In this document: positions 12,745 through 25,541 of the stretch, piece by piece
How positions within the stretch are numbered: position 1 is the stretch's first letter
How the letters are laid out: every line of letters starts with the position of its first letter
DNA from: Medicago truncatula
Taxonomy: Eukaryota > Streptophyta > Magnoliopsida > Fabales > Fabaceae
Length of the DNA: 64,000 nt
Assembly: GCF_003473485.1 (NCBI RefSeq)
Contig: NC_053042.1
Span: forward strand, 17,938,501 to 18,002,500
Direction: 5' to 3'
The notes under the pieces: generated by a model
Seen by the model: the letters and a program-made list of their open reading frames with translations, nothing else
Told to the model about the DNA's origin: nothing
Databases searched by the model: none
Position numbers and translations under genes: made by a program

Positions 12745-13532
12745 GATTTCTCTCTCTTCTTGGTTCTGGTTTTGGGGTTTTTTTTTTAATTTATTTTATT
12801 AAATTTTCGAAATTTTAATTTAATAAATGAATAATAACAATTTGGCTCTCTCTCTCTCTGTTTCTGGTTTTAAACGTTTTTGGTTTGGTGGTGGTGATGA
12901 TGTGTTCAGGTGTTGGTGTCCTAATTTTGGTGGGGAGATGAAATGAAAATGACTAAAGAGGACATGTGTGTGTAAGTAACTTACCATCAAAGGCTCCAAA
13001 CATTTGAATTTACTAAAGTCACCGTGATTTTATGTATATTATTTTATTACTCCTTCACCCATATATAAGATAATAGTATAAGATAAAATGAAATTAGATT
13101 AACAAAATTTAATGTATTTGGTCTGAATTTTGAATCAAATATATCAATTTTTGTTTTTTTTTTTAAGAAATATATCACTTTTGTTAATTTGATATTTTGA
13201 TGTATTGCTTTTACATATTTCTCTTTCATAAAATACATAAGGTTAGGCTACGGTATTCTTATTTTTCCACTTTAAAGTTATAGAATCTCCTTTTGTAAGT
13301 TTTTTTGAGGTCCTTTTGTAAATTTTTATTTACTTTACTCTCAAAATCACTAATAAATAATCAAAATAATTTATTCCTTTATTAAAAAAATTATTCCTAA
13401 AAAATATATATTTATTTAGTAGAAAGTCATAATCTATGCAATTAATTTGGTCAAAAAACAAGTCTATACAATTAATGAGCAACTTATAGAAGTTATTAGT
13501 AAAATAAGAAGTTCCATTAGTATATAAGTTTA

Positions 13533-14175
13533 TAAGTTTTTCTAATTACATCCTCTTTAATCCTGGTTGCATCCTAAAATGACAAAATTATCCTTTCATA
13601 AAATTTAATTTTCAAAAAGAATCTTCCTTTTTTCTTGGTTACACCCTAAAATCCATCTCCAGTTTAAATAGGTCATGCAAACTTAGTTTTAGTAGGTCAT
13701 ATAAACTTAGTTTAAGTAGGTCATGTAAACTGAGTTTAAGTGTACATATTTAAACTCATTTTAAGTAGGTTAGGTAAACTAAGTTTAAGTAGATTATGTA
13801 AACTAAGTTTACATGAACCTACTTAAACTGAAACCTCAACAATGTAAAACTGAAACTGTCGTACAGTACAGCTGAACAAAAAGAAGAAAATTGAAACCAG
13901 CGTTATTGAAAAAGAAGAAAAAATTCACTTATTTATATGCAATCGAGTATGAATGAAAGATGTTTTTATTCACTCTTTAATCTTCTATAGAGATTAATTG
14001 AACATCAGGATTGTTTGATCGTTAATGGGTGAAAGAGAGTGGAATTTTAGAGTGAAAATGAATGAAATCAAGATTTTAAGAAAATTTATATAAAAGAACA
14101 ATTTCGGTATTATCAAAAACTTTTTAAAAATACGGGATGTAACCAGAAATATATAGGGTGTGAATAGAAAAACTC
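13533..14175. mobile_element. Probable non-autonomous TIR element
   Basis: The left end reads AGTTTTTCTAATTACATCC followed by CCTGGTTGCATCC. The right end, read inward on the other strand, gives GAGTTTTTCTATTCACACCC followed by CTGGTTACATCCC. The two ends align over about 45 bases with mismatches. The interior contains the tandem array at 13665-13845. No target duplication was identified, so borders are approximate. Confidence 0.5.
13665..13845. repeat. Tandem repeat, about 25-bp unit
   Basis: Seven or so degenerate units based on AGTAGGTCATGTAAACTTAG, with the last units partly inverted (ACATGAACCTACTTAAACTG). It lies inside the putative TIR element at 13533-14175. Spacer-like variation is absent and units are too short for a CRISPR; this is a plant minisatellite. 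Confidence 0.75.
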
Positions 14176-14190
14176 TCAATATTTCTCTCG

Positions 14191-14527
14191 GGGTATGTTT
14201 GTTACAAGTTATATTCATAGGTTCCCGAAAATAAAACGATAGAAATATATATGTTTATGTTTGTTATAAGTTTACTAAATTTTATTCCCGGGTATAAAAT
14301 GTTCCTGGGAATAAATAAAATTTCCCAAAGAAAAGAGTGGGAATAAAGTTCCAATAGAGATGGGAGTAAATTATTGTGTAAATACCTATTTTTATAGTTC
14401 CCGGGAATATCATAATGTTAAGCAAACATCTTTTTTTCTAAATACCTTGGAATAAAATTTCCATTTTTATTTTCCATAGAATGTTATTCTTAGGAATAAA
14501 TTTGATAAACTTGAAACGAACACACCC
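14191..14527. mobile_element. Probable hAT-like MITE
   Basis: Left end GGGGTATGTTTGTTACAAGT and right end, on the other strand, GGGTGTGTTCGTTTCAAGTT are near matches in inverted orientation. The interior repeats ATTCCCGGG / TTCCTGGGAATA blocks. No coding capacity. A clean 8-bp duplication was not found, so the class is tentative. Confidence 0.5.
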
Positions 14528-15013
14528 TTTACTATATAAAATCTTATCTCATCCTTTATTTGGAGTCTCTAATTCACACCATTATTATTAATCAGAGTTG
14601 GATCCTTACAGTTGTCTTGGCAGTTTGAAGTCAATGTTGATTTATTGATTTTGAAAACAACAACGATATAAACTAGTGTATTAATCAATATGGTTGTATT
14701 GCTATTATTTGATTTTTGAAATTTGTTTTCATGTGTTTTGTGTCTCAATATTTATTATCTTTATGAACATTCTTTAATGTTGTCATTATGTTTATGTTTT
14801 TGTTTGATATTGGATGATTTGAGGCTGCTCCGATTGGTTCTTTCGTTTGTAAAATATTGTTGGTATCCACCCGTGCGTGACGCACACTAGACTAGTACAT
14901 TACCAGTTTGGTAAAAAAAAAAGTAAATAATGCGACAAAAAATGACTTGTATGCATTACTACGGGACAGTATTCTCTAATGACCCAAAAAATTAGTATGT
15001 TATGGAGACACTA

Positions 15014-16701
15014 TCAAGGATGTGGCGGCTCTTTGACACAATGTCTAGGATCTGGCAATAGCTTCTGGTCAAGTGGCTTCAACCCTTTTCTAGACCAGTA
15101 CTTTACAAACGTAGTTTCTAGCTTCCTCACCTATCATCACAATCATTAAAACATTATACTTGTCAGAAAGAAATGTTCACAAATGGATTTAGTGATGAAA
15201 TATAACATGCATCAATATTCATCAAAAATTAAAATGTACAAGGTTGAGCTAAGCATTATCAACCTTTCACTACACTTTTACCAAACTTCACTCTAAACAT
15301 TCTCTTCTGTGAATGAGATTTCTTTTTTCTACTATTAAACATAATCAAATTGAACACTTCTAGCACTCAAAAGAAAATGAGTATACAAACACAAACCTGC
15401 TTAACAATAAATGGCTCCTCTGCAAGACTCAATGGCTCTGTCCAAATAGTTAGAAACCCATTCCGATTGCCATAAACAATGTCGGTGAAGGGTCGATCAC
15501 CCACCTGCATCCGAATATTTATGGTTTAACATAAACCTGAATCAAATCAAACTACATAATAAGTATCTAATAGAAAATAAACATTACAAAATTCTTATCT
15601 ACCATGATTAACTCTGATGCTTCACAGCCAAAATGCTTTTCAATTTCTTCAGCTGTGCCACCTGGTTTCTTCACTCCTGCAGTATACATACAAAGTATCA
15701 ACAATAGTCGTTGAGTCAATTCTCCCTCAGAATTTTCACAATCCTAGCATTTTAACATAAGCTTACAATAATATTTATTTTCAAGATAAAACAAGCATTG
15801 CAGAATCAAAATTCCATACAGAAAAAGCACCACTCACTGTGTCTGATGACTTTAATTCCAATTGTACTCTCAAGATTCCTAGCTTTTGAACCATCATGGT
15901 CATACTCACGAAGTCCTGATTAAAACAACAATGAAGAGCACAAAACATTGTATGAGTACGTGAACAACAACTAAAGCCAAATTTTAGAACAAGTTTGAAA
16001 TGCTTCATGTTAGAATTACCAGCTGAGTTACTAAATACAGCAATATCTTGACCAAACTCTGATTTACAACTTTCCAATGAAGATTCAAGCGGAGGCCACA
16101 GCGTTAAAGAGTAGGGTACTGTAATAGTATTATCTTTGTCAAAGACAATACCCTTAAATCCCTTTCTACGTAGAGCAGCCCAGTCAATGTATCTTATATC
16201 AGGAACTGAAATATGTGGCAGTGACAATTTTGGGTCTTTTAAGATGACCATAGTTGAACATAGAATGCCCTCAAAGTTGATTCTTTGGCCAAATGCCGCT
16301 TTCAAATCTGCCCACCACATCTTAGTGAAAAGTGCACTGTCTTTTTTGTGTTCCTTGAATTCCCTTTGTCTATCTGGTTGACGTTGACTGTGGTTTCTGG
16401 TTTCTGGATTTTGATTACTGGTGTCTTCTGAGTCAGCAAGTGAGAAGTATTTAATAAGGAACAGGTGTTTGTTGTTCTGATTTGAATTGGAATTGTATCT
16501 AGACCTGTAATTGCTTTCTAGCCCTTTGTTGCAACTCTGTGTATGAGGAAGACTTGGACCATAGAAGTTTCTCAGAGGGACTTGGCTATCTGCATTGGCA
16601 AGTGATAGAGTGGTGAGTTTTCTCTTTTGTTGGGCATGATGATGGCTGGGAATGTGGTACGAGCAACTGGGAAGCTGAACAGCAGCACTAGTAGACAGCA
16701 T
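15014..16701 (-). CDS. PGPP1: Phosphatidylglycerophosphate phosphatase, chloroplast
   Basis: Five exons (16020-16701, 15838-15915, 15603-15676, 15397-15504, 15014-15130) join in phase to 352 residues, close to Arabidopsis PGPP1 (about 343). The enzyme removes phosphate from phosphatidylglycerol phosphate, the last step of phosphatidylglycerol synthesis, needed for thylakoids. It is a HAD-superfamily phosphatase. Visible motifs are DKDNT at 188-192 (nucleophile motif I), SNSAG at about 224-228 (motif II), KKPGG (motif III lysine) and VGDRPFTDIVYGN (motif IV acidic pair). The first 120 or so residues are Ser/Asn/Gln-rich and basic with few acidic residues until 90, fitting a transit peptide. 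The C-terminus ends RHCVKEPPHP. The start is the only in-frame Met before the transit-like region. Homology is strong; the plastid location is inferred. Confidence 0.93.
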
Positions 16702-17924
16702 TTTAATAGTTTTTCTTGCTTAAATAATGCCTGACCACATGTTGCTACAGCTGTATGCTTCAATGATCACTATTTAGAATAATAATGATCAGTATAATTA
16801 GACTTATTAAGATTAAACAAATTTAAAATTTGGTATCAATGAAAATACAATGACAATTAACAGTAACATCTTACATAAACGAATATGTACAGAAAAGCAT
16901 TTGAAAAAGTAAAGAGCAACATGTATACCCCAACCAAAAGGAAATGGTAATAAATATTAATTGTTACAAAGTCTTCTCATTAAAAAAAAATTCAGCCTAG
17001 CTTAGTGTTGTTGCCACTCATTGCTTCTTTATCCAGTAGTTGCCAAAATAATATTGAATGCCTATAAGAAAGGTATGTAATAGCTGTCACGACCCAAAAT
17101 TCACAATCGTGACCGGCGCACGAACTAGAACATCCTAGTTCGGCAAGCCAATTGACAACACTTGACAAACTATAATTCAAACATTTTCCAAATTGACTTT
17201 CACTTAAAATGATATCTACTGAAATTTTGACATAGTATCATCTGTAATTTGAATATTTTCCAAGATTTTAATCCTGTTTATGAACCTGTATTCTCATCCA
17301 GAGTTTCAAAATGACATATTTACATATTTGTACATCTCAAAATAAAACATTCCTAGACTCCAAATAGCTGCAGATAATCTGATTCAACATATACATGAAC
17401 AAAAGTGTCATCCATCAAAGAAGCCTACCAAAAAGAGTGACGCGGCTGAACTTTGAGTCTACTAGCAGCTCTCCACTTAGCTGCTTGAAAATCTGGAAAA
17501 AAATAGAAAATGAGAGAGTAAGTCACAAGGACTTAGTGAGAGACAACAACCACCACCAACTAGAAGGGAAACGCACAAGGGCACGATTATTTACTTTCTC
17601 AAATCTAATGTCAATTTACAAAAATAGTAACCGTATAAAATTCTATTAACCCGCAATCGTTTATACGCATGATAATTTACACTTATAAATATTTCCAATC
17701 AAATAATAACAATTCAAAGAAAATCCAAAATTATAAAGAGGTGAGAAATGGGTTACAAGCCTTTAAAAATACACTGACGAAAATCATAGTAAAAGCCTTT
17801 GAAGAAAATATAGAAAACTCCATTTAATGAAAATGATCAAAATAATCAACTTCAAATAGAATATAAAATCACATTTCAGTTTGATTATACCAAAATAATC
17901 AACTTTAAAGAAAATATAAAAATC

Positions 17925-18195
17925 CAACTTTAGTGACAATAATCAAATGGGTGAATCGAGAACTAGCTCCATCTCGTTGATAGCCCTCTCCTCCTAATGG
18001 TGGTCTTTCCATAGGGGCGGCTCCATCTAACGGATAGCTCTTTTCTCTCGACTCAAAACAAAAATGTTTTTAAAGTATAGTAAACTCAATTTAGTGAAAT
18101 AATCAAAACGATTGAATCGAGAACTAGCTCCATCTCGTTGATAGCCCTCTCCTCCTAATGGTGGCTTTTCCATTGGGGCGGCTCCATCTAACGGG
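17925..18195. repeat. Two direct copies of about 110 bp, period 161
   Basis: GAATCGAGAACTAGCTCCAT begins at 17953 and again at 18114, each followed by CTCGTTGATAGCCCTCTCCT and GGGGCGGCTCCATCTAACGG. The copies differ at a few bases. The same GGGGCGG / CCGCCCC block appears inverted at 18880-18905, which links this repeat to the adjacent hairpin. Confidence 0.75.
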
Positions 18196-18253
18196 GTAAC
18201 TATACCTAATTGAAATCACATACTAGGTGCACCTAGGTCGTCGTCACTAAAAC

Positions 18254-18868
18254 CATAATTTTCAAAACAAATTCTCAAAACGTCTTACAAACCATATTTT
18301 CCAACATATCGGATCAAAATATGTACCATCAAAACTCAATTGAAAATCTACCACTTGTAGTCACAAGTAAATCCAAATCAAATCCACATCGAGTACATAT
18401 AAATACCAAAACTAGATTTTAGGAACATATCAAAACTAGTGCACAAAATATATGCAATCAAATCTCCATTTCAAAACCATAATAATATTGAGATTGGAGA
18501 AATACGGTTTTGAGATATATGTTTTTGGGAATTTTCGATATTAATATATACTCACTTTGACGCTACTTATGATTTATAAAGTTTTGGATTTGAAATGGAG
18601 ATTTGATTGCATATATTTTGTGCACTAGTTTTGATATGTTCCTAAAATCTAGTTTTGACTAGTTTTGATATGTTCTAAAGCATGGTTTTGGAATTGTGTT
18701 TTTTTCCGAAGATTTTGGTATTTATATGTACTCGATGTGGATTTTATTTGGATTTACTTTTGACTACAAGTGGTAGATTTTCAATTGAGTTTTGATGGTA
18801 CATATTTTGATCCGATATGTTGGAAAATATGGTTTGTAAGACGTTTTGAGAATTTGTTTTGAAAATTA
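18254..18868. repeat. Long inverted repeat (hairpin), arms about 225-275 bp
   Basis: Left arm 18254-18478 and right arm 18592-18868 are near-perfect reverse complements around a spacer of about 110 bases. Examples: GTCTTACAAACCATATTTTC on the left and its complement ending at 18840 on the right; ACATCGAGTACATATAAATA and its complement at about 18720-18740. The right arm has one insertion of about 60 bases with an internal partial duplication (CTAGTTTTGATATGTTC twice). Transcribed, it would fold into a long hairpin. It probably arose from a transposon or LTR fragment. Confidence 0.85.
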
Positions 18869-21396
18869 TTATTTGGGGCCGCCCCTATGGAAAGGCCGCC
18901 ATTCAGTGGCGGAGCAAGACAAAAATATTTGGGGTGGCCGTCATCCCGCCATCCAACTGTGTGCTCCAATAGTATGATGTATGCCCACCTGTTAACAGCA
19001 AGAATCAAACCAACAATAAGATTACAATCAACAATGGTATGTAAAAGATCAAAGGGAACATAATATAGATTCATACCCAAAATTCCAAAATCTATTTTAA
19101 CAGAATCTGGAGTATGCCTACGTGATTAAATTATATTCTTCAGATGCTCAAAGTCAAATGACATACATGGTGTTTCAGTACACTTCTATGCAAAAGTTTC
19201 ACATCTACTACCAAGAAACATTAGAGTGCATTACTTCTAAGCTTGCCAAGAACTAGAGGCGTAACATTGTTGCATCTGTTTAACAGGTAGATATTGTCTA
19301 TTATGCATGCTTTTTATTAGCTTTACACTTTTTTATATTGTGTTTTCAAATGAGTGCTCACAGCCTTCAGTTTTAAAAGCAAGCAGCTGAATGATTTTCT
19401 TAATTCTCCTTGCAACTTGTAAATATTGGTAATCTGTGATATATGAACTATGTTTTATTTATGAAGCACTAAAGTATTACATTTCTTTAACCACATATAT
19501 TTTATTTGACAGAATTAATTATAAGGTACTTCAAAGTCTCTAAAATTGACAATTGAACTCAAAGTGAACCAACACTTGAAAAAATCATAAATTGATAGTT
19601 AAAAAGCAAAAACCAGAATCTCTAAATTGATAATTGAACTCAAAGTGAACCAACACATGAAAAAACCATAAATTGAACAATCAGAGTTAACTAAAATTGA
19701 TTAAAACCAACGAAAAATATAGAACAAGTTATCACAACTAACAGTTTAAATAACATCAACAAAAAGCTATACTTTTTCAAAACCAACAAACAGTTAAAGA
19801 GCATTCAAGAACATGTAATCAACTAGGTTTAACAACAGCAAAACTCATGGAAATCAATCAAAGAACATGTAATCATCAAAGAATAATCATATTTGAAGGA
19901 AAATACATTCAATTTCACATTACCTTACAATTTACAAGAATTAGGATTTGTGGAGAGAGATGGAGATAGCTCTTTAAACAACACAGAAGATGGAGGAGGA
20001 TGCACCGGTGATGGATGGAGAAGGAGGTGAGTGGTCACGGCGGTTGGACGACAGTGGACCGGTGCGCTGGTGTGGTTGTCTTGTCTTGTCTGGATCGGCA
20101 ATTTCTCTGTTGGTTGGGAGAAGAAGAGAACGCGTTCTGCTCTCACTTCACATGAGAGAGAAAATTGCTGATCAAATGAAATTTAATTGAAAAATATTAT
20201 TATTAAGCAAGGGCATAATCGTAATTTCACAAATATAATGGGGTGAGCGCGCCATGGTGGAAAAAATAGTAACTTTTCCATGCTAAACCTACTTTTCATT
20301 CATGAAAAGCAACAGGGACGCTGACGACGCACATATCTCCACACCGGTTTATTTTAGTGTAAATAGTTGAATACTAACATTGCATTAATAATATTTAATT
20401 CAAAAAAGTTAAAATATTAAATAGTAACCTACAAAAAAAATCATCTTAAAAAGAAAAATGTTTTAAGGAATTTAAAAATATTTTTACACATCGAACTGCC
20501 CTAAATTTCTAGGGTTTGCAAGCAAATTCAAAAAAAAAAAAAAAAGATATTCTTTTTTCACCCATGATTCTTTAAAATAGTTTTAAAGACGAGCTGATAT
20601 CGTCTGATTTATCCATCCAAATTTCCAAACAGGAAAAACCATCGTTATGGACGAATTTATCCATCAAAACACAAGAAGAAGAGTTTTTCCAGTTGGATTG
20701 GTAAATCCATATAGGTGTAATTTTCATTAAATAAATAAGGTTAAAAGGAGCTCTCATCCTAAAATGTGAAGTAGAAAAATCTTTAAAAAGGGCCACAGTA
20801 ACCCAAAAGGTAAAGAGATGGCAAAGAAACAAAACTAGGAATATGATTGAAGGAACTAAAATTGAAAATTTTCGTTACAAGAAAGGGTTGTCCAAAGTTA
20901 GGCTCCACCATGCTTGGATTTAAATGGACGAGAGAAAAAGGTACAAGCATGTCAAAGTAAGCATTACTCCATTAAAAAATTACAATCATATCAAACTACA
21001 AGCAACGAATGAACCAATTATCTTCTAACATTTCAAGTTCACTTTACACAGGTGACTTGTAAAATTGGTCAATACATGCATGAAGCAACGGATTAACCAA
21101 TTGTTGCAATTATTTTCCAAATCACTTAAGATCAACAGGGAGTGAAAAAAACTGCTGCATTCATCTTGAGAAAAATGTCTTATGACAAGGATGTGCATTC
21201 ATCTTCATATACATTAGATGACTGATAGCCAACATGAAATACTAAATTTAAAAAGCATTTTGTTTTAGAATTCAGCAATACAATTACAAATGTTCCAGGT
21301 ACAACTTTATTTCAGATACTGGATGTAAGTATCACAATGTAACATAATGCAGGGAGCAGACCAGACCAATTGTTGATAGTGATGGCTAAAATAACA

Positions 21397-24300
21397 TCAC
21401 CAGACATCAGGACGCAACTCACCACTTGCTGGGGGCATCCATCTCGCAGAGTTGTAGACACTTTCACCAACCTTCCACCCAGGCACATCCTTCATGACGT
21501 CTGCCTCGTACTCAAGATATTTATGCCACTCTTGAACAAATCTTCAGGAAGGAACAGACAGAAAATGGAGATGTCAGATGTTAACACTTAATACCATGAG
21601 GTTTACAAGTTGTGTGAAAGAATCTCATATACCTCTCATCCTCTTCAGCCTGTAGCACAGGCAGTATTGCTCGCCGGGCAGCATATTTCTCTTCCTTCAG
21701 TGCCCTTTACAAAAATGAAACATTTTGATACATCAGATATAGTTTTAGTGTGACATGTGAAAACTGGAAAGAAATAAAAGGGGTCTCCCGCCAATCCTAA
21801 AAACCAGTCACAGGGCAAGAAGGGCAATCACTAAAATCTGAAAATTTCAGTGGGAAGTTAAGTTATTAACGAAGAATATGCATGAATTTACATTGCTTCT
21901 GCATCTTTTTCATCACAAGCACAGATGAGATGAACAATTTTCCATATTATCAAATTAAATGGCAAGAAACTACATACTTCTTTCTTTCTAATTATTGTGC
22001 ATCCAAATTCGGTCCAACGTAGTTTCTTATAGAAGAAATATAATTAATAAGAGTACAACCTATTTTCCAGGTCGACTCATAGAACCCATCATAGGAACAT
22101 AACTGAACAGTTTCTTATTTTTCCGGCATAATTTTTTTCACCTGAACATGTTTGTAGGGGGAAGTAACTAGTCAAAAAGTTTAACTAAGAAGCTATTTTT
22201 GTCCGAACAAAATTTCCACTATCAACTTATTTTCTCTAATTACAATCAGGTCCTTGTCCTTCACTATTTTCTATTAACTTCATAGATTAAATAAATCCTT
22301 TTTGCAAGAGATGTATAACCTGGTTTTTATGAGATGAGTGTTTCTATTTCTAAAGTTGTTGACAACACTTCAAATTTAAGATCTAAAATACATGTTTTTA
22401 AATTAATGAATTTTGTTAAAGAACTATGGGTATAGAATGATCCAAATGAACAAGGAAAAGGGAGAAGGGTATAGAATGATCCAAATGAACAAGGAAAAGG
22501 GAGAAGGGTATAGAATGATCCAAATGAACAAGGAAAAGGGAGAAGGGTATATTCCAATAAAATACTACCTCCGTCCCTAATTATAAGACCCTTTTGAAAA
22601 AATAATTTGTCTCTTTTTATAAGACCCCTTTGGTGTTTCCAAGTACATTAATTATTTCTTTACCAACATACCCTTATTTATTTTGCATTTTTTCTTCAAT
22701 CAACAATAAATATTATATTGAAAACATAAATTTACTCTCTCTCTTAAGGATAAAATTGTAAAATCAATAGTAATTATATACAAATTTAATACTACAACCA
22801 ATTTTCTTAATCTCCGCAATTTTGGCAAAAGGCTCCTATATTTAGGGACGGAGGTAGTACTATGCAGTAAATAATACAAAACATTATAACCTAATACTCC
22901 TGCGTATGTTAAATTATCAATAATTAGATGAAGTATTAATAAAACCAGTAGAAGCCCAAGTGCATAAAGCCACCAACAATAGGACCAAAAACCCCAATAA
23001 AGAAAAGAAAAAAAAATCAAGAGATAACAAAGTCATGGATCCTAATATTACTTCCTCAATTAGATGACTAATTGATTTCACAATTTATCCAACCTATAAC
23101 ATAAATAATCTAAAGATATATTCTAACAAATTCCACGATTCTTCAATGCAAAATGCAATTCATTTTCAAAACTAGAATACTTAATTTACTTTTGTAGGCA
23201 TAAACTCATTATTGAAGGCATACACAGGGAATCATATTCATGGCTAAAGTCATATCGACGACCCTCCCTTCCCGGTTCCCTGGCTAAAGAAAATAAGACA
23301 CCAAAAGATTAACTTCACTTGTCATGAAAAAAGAAATTTTAATATTTTATCAGAGATGAGCACAAAAGGTTGGCCAATATGGAATGTGAGTTGTAAATTG
23401 CGGATAGCAGAAAATAGAGATTTGTTCAAATTCCGCTAAGCAACACTGCTATAGTGTCGCTATAGCTGCCGTTTCACAATATTTGGTACTAGATAGTGTA
23501 TCGTGGAATAAAAGCAGTTCGTTCAAATTCCGCTATATAATTAGTGCTATAGCCGCTATTTAAGAAATTACGACTCCTTAACAGAGATAAGTCTAAACGA
23601 AAAACTCCAAAAGACTTGTCTGTTTAGGTGAGCTGTCAAGTCTCTTGGCATATCGTAATCACTGATACCCTTTAATAGACCATGCCATAAACACTAAAGC
23701 GAGAACATTAAAACAATTCAATCTGGTAACAATTCAGAGGTGAGGAAACACCCTTGAAGATGCCAGCATTAATTTCCTATAACAAAGTCCCATGAACATC
23801 AAACTGTCACAAGATTATAGTAGACGCTGATCCAAAAAAGATGTGTAGAAGCTGATCCAACAAACTAGAACACACCCAATGGCCATGAAGCTGATCCAAC
23901 AACTTATGCATCGTACAGTGTTGTTGAAATGAAAATCAGTCATGGCGGAAAAACCCTATGATGATAAATAAAGTGTTGGTTGAGTTGTGTAAGCCGAATC
24001 AAACCAGCCCAAATAAGTTAAAAAAATCCTAAAAAGGGAAACAAAACGGATACTCTCACGTTACCAGTGTTTTACTGTTTTTGTTTTACCTCTCAATTTC
24101 TTCTCTTGTTGATCTTGTCATCTTCATGTTTTCTGACAAACATCAACTCCGGCGGCAACCATAATCACACAACGAGCCTAACCCTGAGGTGACTACTATC
24201 CTGCCAGCAGTCACTACGCACGGCGATCACCACCTTTTGTTTCTTTAAAGTTTCTGTAATACTTTTTCTTGCTCCTTTATATTATTTTTTTCATAACTTT

Positions 24301-25541
24301 CTAAGTATTCTTTTCTATTCTATTCTATTGGGTTTTAAATTCTTTTAATCCTTTATTTACTTCATTTTTTTAAAATTGTTATTGCTTCCCCCATAGGCAG
24401 CCATAATCATATGAAAGATTTTTGGATCGCTGCATAAACATCCATCACTGGTGTCTTATGCATAAGGCATTGCACAGCTTAGCCATGAAGAAATAAATGA
24501 GGCAGTTTCATATTTCAATTTACATGTAATGTAACAAACAAGTAATCAGTTCAATATCATCCTACGAGACTAACATGATACCAGAGGGGATTATTGCATG
24601 CACAAAAACACTGGGACGCAAGCTCCCAAAGAGGGCAGCCCAACGAATGTCAGATGCAAAGCCCCGCACCTCCCCGATTACATACACACAACTTCAAGAG
24701 TCTGCGTCTACACCGTTATCATTGCCCAGTGACCTAAACATCCACTCAATCCTCACTATCACCTATCAATCCCAAGGAAAGTCTTTTCCTAAATCCGCTC
24801 AAGAACATGGAATCTTTCTTTACTAATTTACATATAACACCCTTCCTCTCTAACAAGCTGATCTCCAGTAATTGACTAACTAATTGGGTAAGGTATGGTT
24901 TCCCAAGCATAGATGCAATACAATTGAGTAAAATTGCTCAAACAAAACTAAAATACTCTAGTCTAACAAATTGATAAAATTCAAAATTCAAAGCGTTTTC
25001 ATTTCCAAATCATTTCTCTCTGTCTAATAGCCTAACACTACTCATCAAAGGCGTGTTCCAGTGTCTGACACACGTCAGTGTTGATACCGACACATGTGAT
25101 TACACTACATTATGTCATTTTATCAAAATTCTATAGGTGTCCATGTGTCTGTGGCGTGTCGGTCCATTCGTCGACATCATTATTTTAAATCATACGTTCT
25201 TCTCACTAATCAATCACACAATCCTTCAATTAAACTCCACATTCAATCAATAATGCAATTCAAACCCTAATAAATCAAATATATATTCATAAAATCCAAA
25301 ATCGAAAATGAAAAAAGAGAAAGCACCTTCGGATCTTGTTACCCTGTCCAACCTGGTACATTCCCCAAGAGAAAGCACCAAAAGTAGTGAGGAAAATCGC
25401 AATGGCACTTGGTCCAGTGTTCGGGATTCTTCGAGCGAACCGAACCGGAGCGAACCCGCCAGGTGGTGGACCGTCTTGAAGAACCGGCATGTCCTTCACG
25501 CTCGCCATCCCTGGCTTCTTCCTTATCATCGCTTCCGTCAT
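21397..25541 (-). CDS. NDUFA13: NADH dehydrogenase 1 alpha subcomplex subunit 13 (GRIM-19)
   Basis: Three exons, 25327-25541, 21633-21704 and 21397-21541, join in phase (2, 2) to 143 residues, the usual plant length. The protein is an accessory subunit of mitochondrial complex I in the inner membrane. Exon 1 gives [20 protein letters not shown], the DGPPPGGF motif and one membrane helix (about 47-66, [20 protein letters not shown]). Exon 2 carries [20 protein letters not shown]. Exon 3 ends in the conserved WMPP...GELRPDVW. An upstream in-frame Met (two codons earlier) exists, but the family starts at MTEAM. Intron 1 is 3.6 kb and holds a 39-bp tandem repeat, a Stowaway MITE and other repeats. 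Identity is nearly certain. Confidence 0.96.
22428..22550. repeat. Three 39-bp tandem units in NDUFA13 intron 1
   Basis: Units start at 22428, 22467 and 22506 with GGGTATAGAATGATCCAAAT and are identical; a partial fourth ends at 22550. Because 39 is a multiple of three, the array is open in a frame on the minus strand and would encode a 13-residue repeat, but there is no sign that it is translated. Identity of units implies recent amplification. A Stowaway MITE starts 15 bases further on. Confidence 0.9.
22566..22857. mobile_element. Stowaway MITE (292 bp)
   Basis: Perfect 16-base terminal inverted repeats, CTACCTCCGTCCCTAA and TTAGGGACGGAGGTAG, are flanked by TA on both sides (22564-22565, 22858-22859). 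This is the signature of Stowaway (Tc1/mariner) MITEs. The interior is AT-rich without coding capacity. It sits in NDUFA13 intron 1. Perfect ends suggest recent insertion. Confidence 0.93.
23395..23575. repeat. GCTAT-family repeat in NDUFA13 intron 1
   Basis: GCGGATAGCAGAAAATAGAG, GCTATAGTGTCGCTATAGCT and GTGCTATAGCCGCTATTTAA belong to the family seen in BLI intron 1. No ends or target duplication were resolved. Confidence 0.45.
25049..25178. repeat. GACACRTGTC-rich dispersed repeat
   Basis: Contains GTGTCTGACACACGTCAGTG, TACCGACACATGTGATTACA and GTGTCCATGTGTCTGTGGCG. A similar stretch with CACGGACACC, TAGACACCGG and TGTTAGTGTCGTGTATGACA lies in SERINC intron 2 at about 57781-57945, so this is a dispersed family. 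Structure and class are unknown. Confidence 0.4.

Larger units (their letters stand above)
12741..15013. other. Intergenic region between BLI and PGPP1-like
   Basis: No gene was recognised. The region is AT-rich and contains a 25-base degenerate tandem repeat (13665-13845) and two probable non-autonomous elements (13533-14175 and 14191-14527). A GC-rich motif, ACCCGTGCGTGACGCACAC at 14866-14884, resembles the first unit of the tandem repeat at 28303-28455 read on the other strand. Small open frames at 13047-13238 and 13994-14218 have no protein-like features. Confidence 0.6.
16702..21396. other. Intergenic region between PGPP1-like and NDUFA13
   Basis: No host gene was found. At 17085-17160 there is GTCACGACCCAAAATTCAC, a start often seen in plant LTRs, but no partner LTR. 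A direct repeat and a long inverted repeat occupy about 17925-18905. Downstream of 18900, AGTGGCGGAGCAAGACAAA marks another repeat junction. A GC-richer patch at 19985-20180 has open frames on both strands but no recognisable protein. The rest (20200-21390) is AT-rich with nothing seen. Confidence 0.55.

Noticed and set aside
13665..13845. CRISPR-like array
   Set aside because: Units are contiguous and degenerate with no spacers, and the DNA is plant nuclear.
17085..17160. LTR of a Ty3-type retrotransposon (GTCACGACCC start)
   Set aside because: No second LTR, primer site or duplication was found, so only mentioned as part of the intergenic region.
19925..20190. Overlapping frames on both strands in a GC-richer patch
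   Set aside because: Pro/Ser-rich on one strand and basic on the other; no domain, no splice-supported extension.
22327..22557. Minus-strand frame encoding a 13-residue repeat
   Set aside because: The product is only the 39-bp intronic tandem repeat; no start context, no homologous protein.
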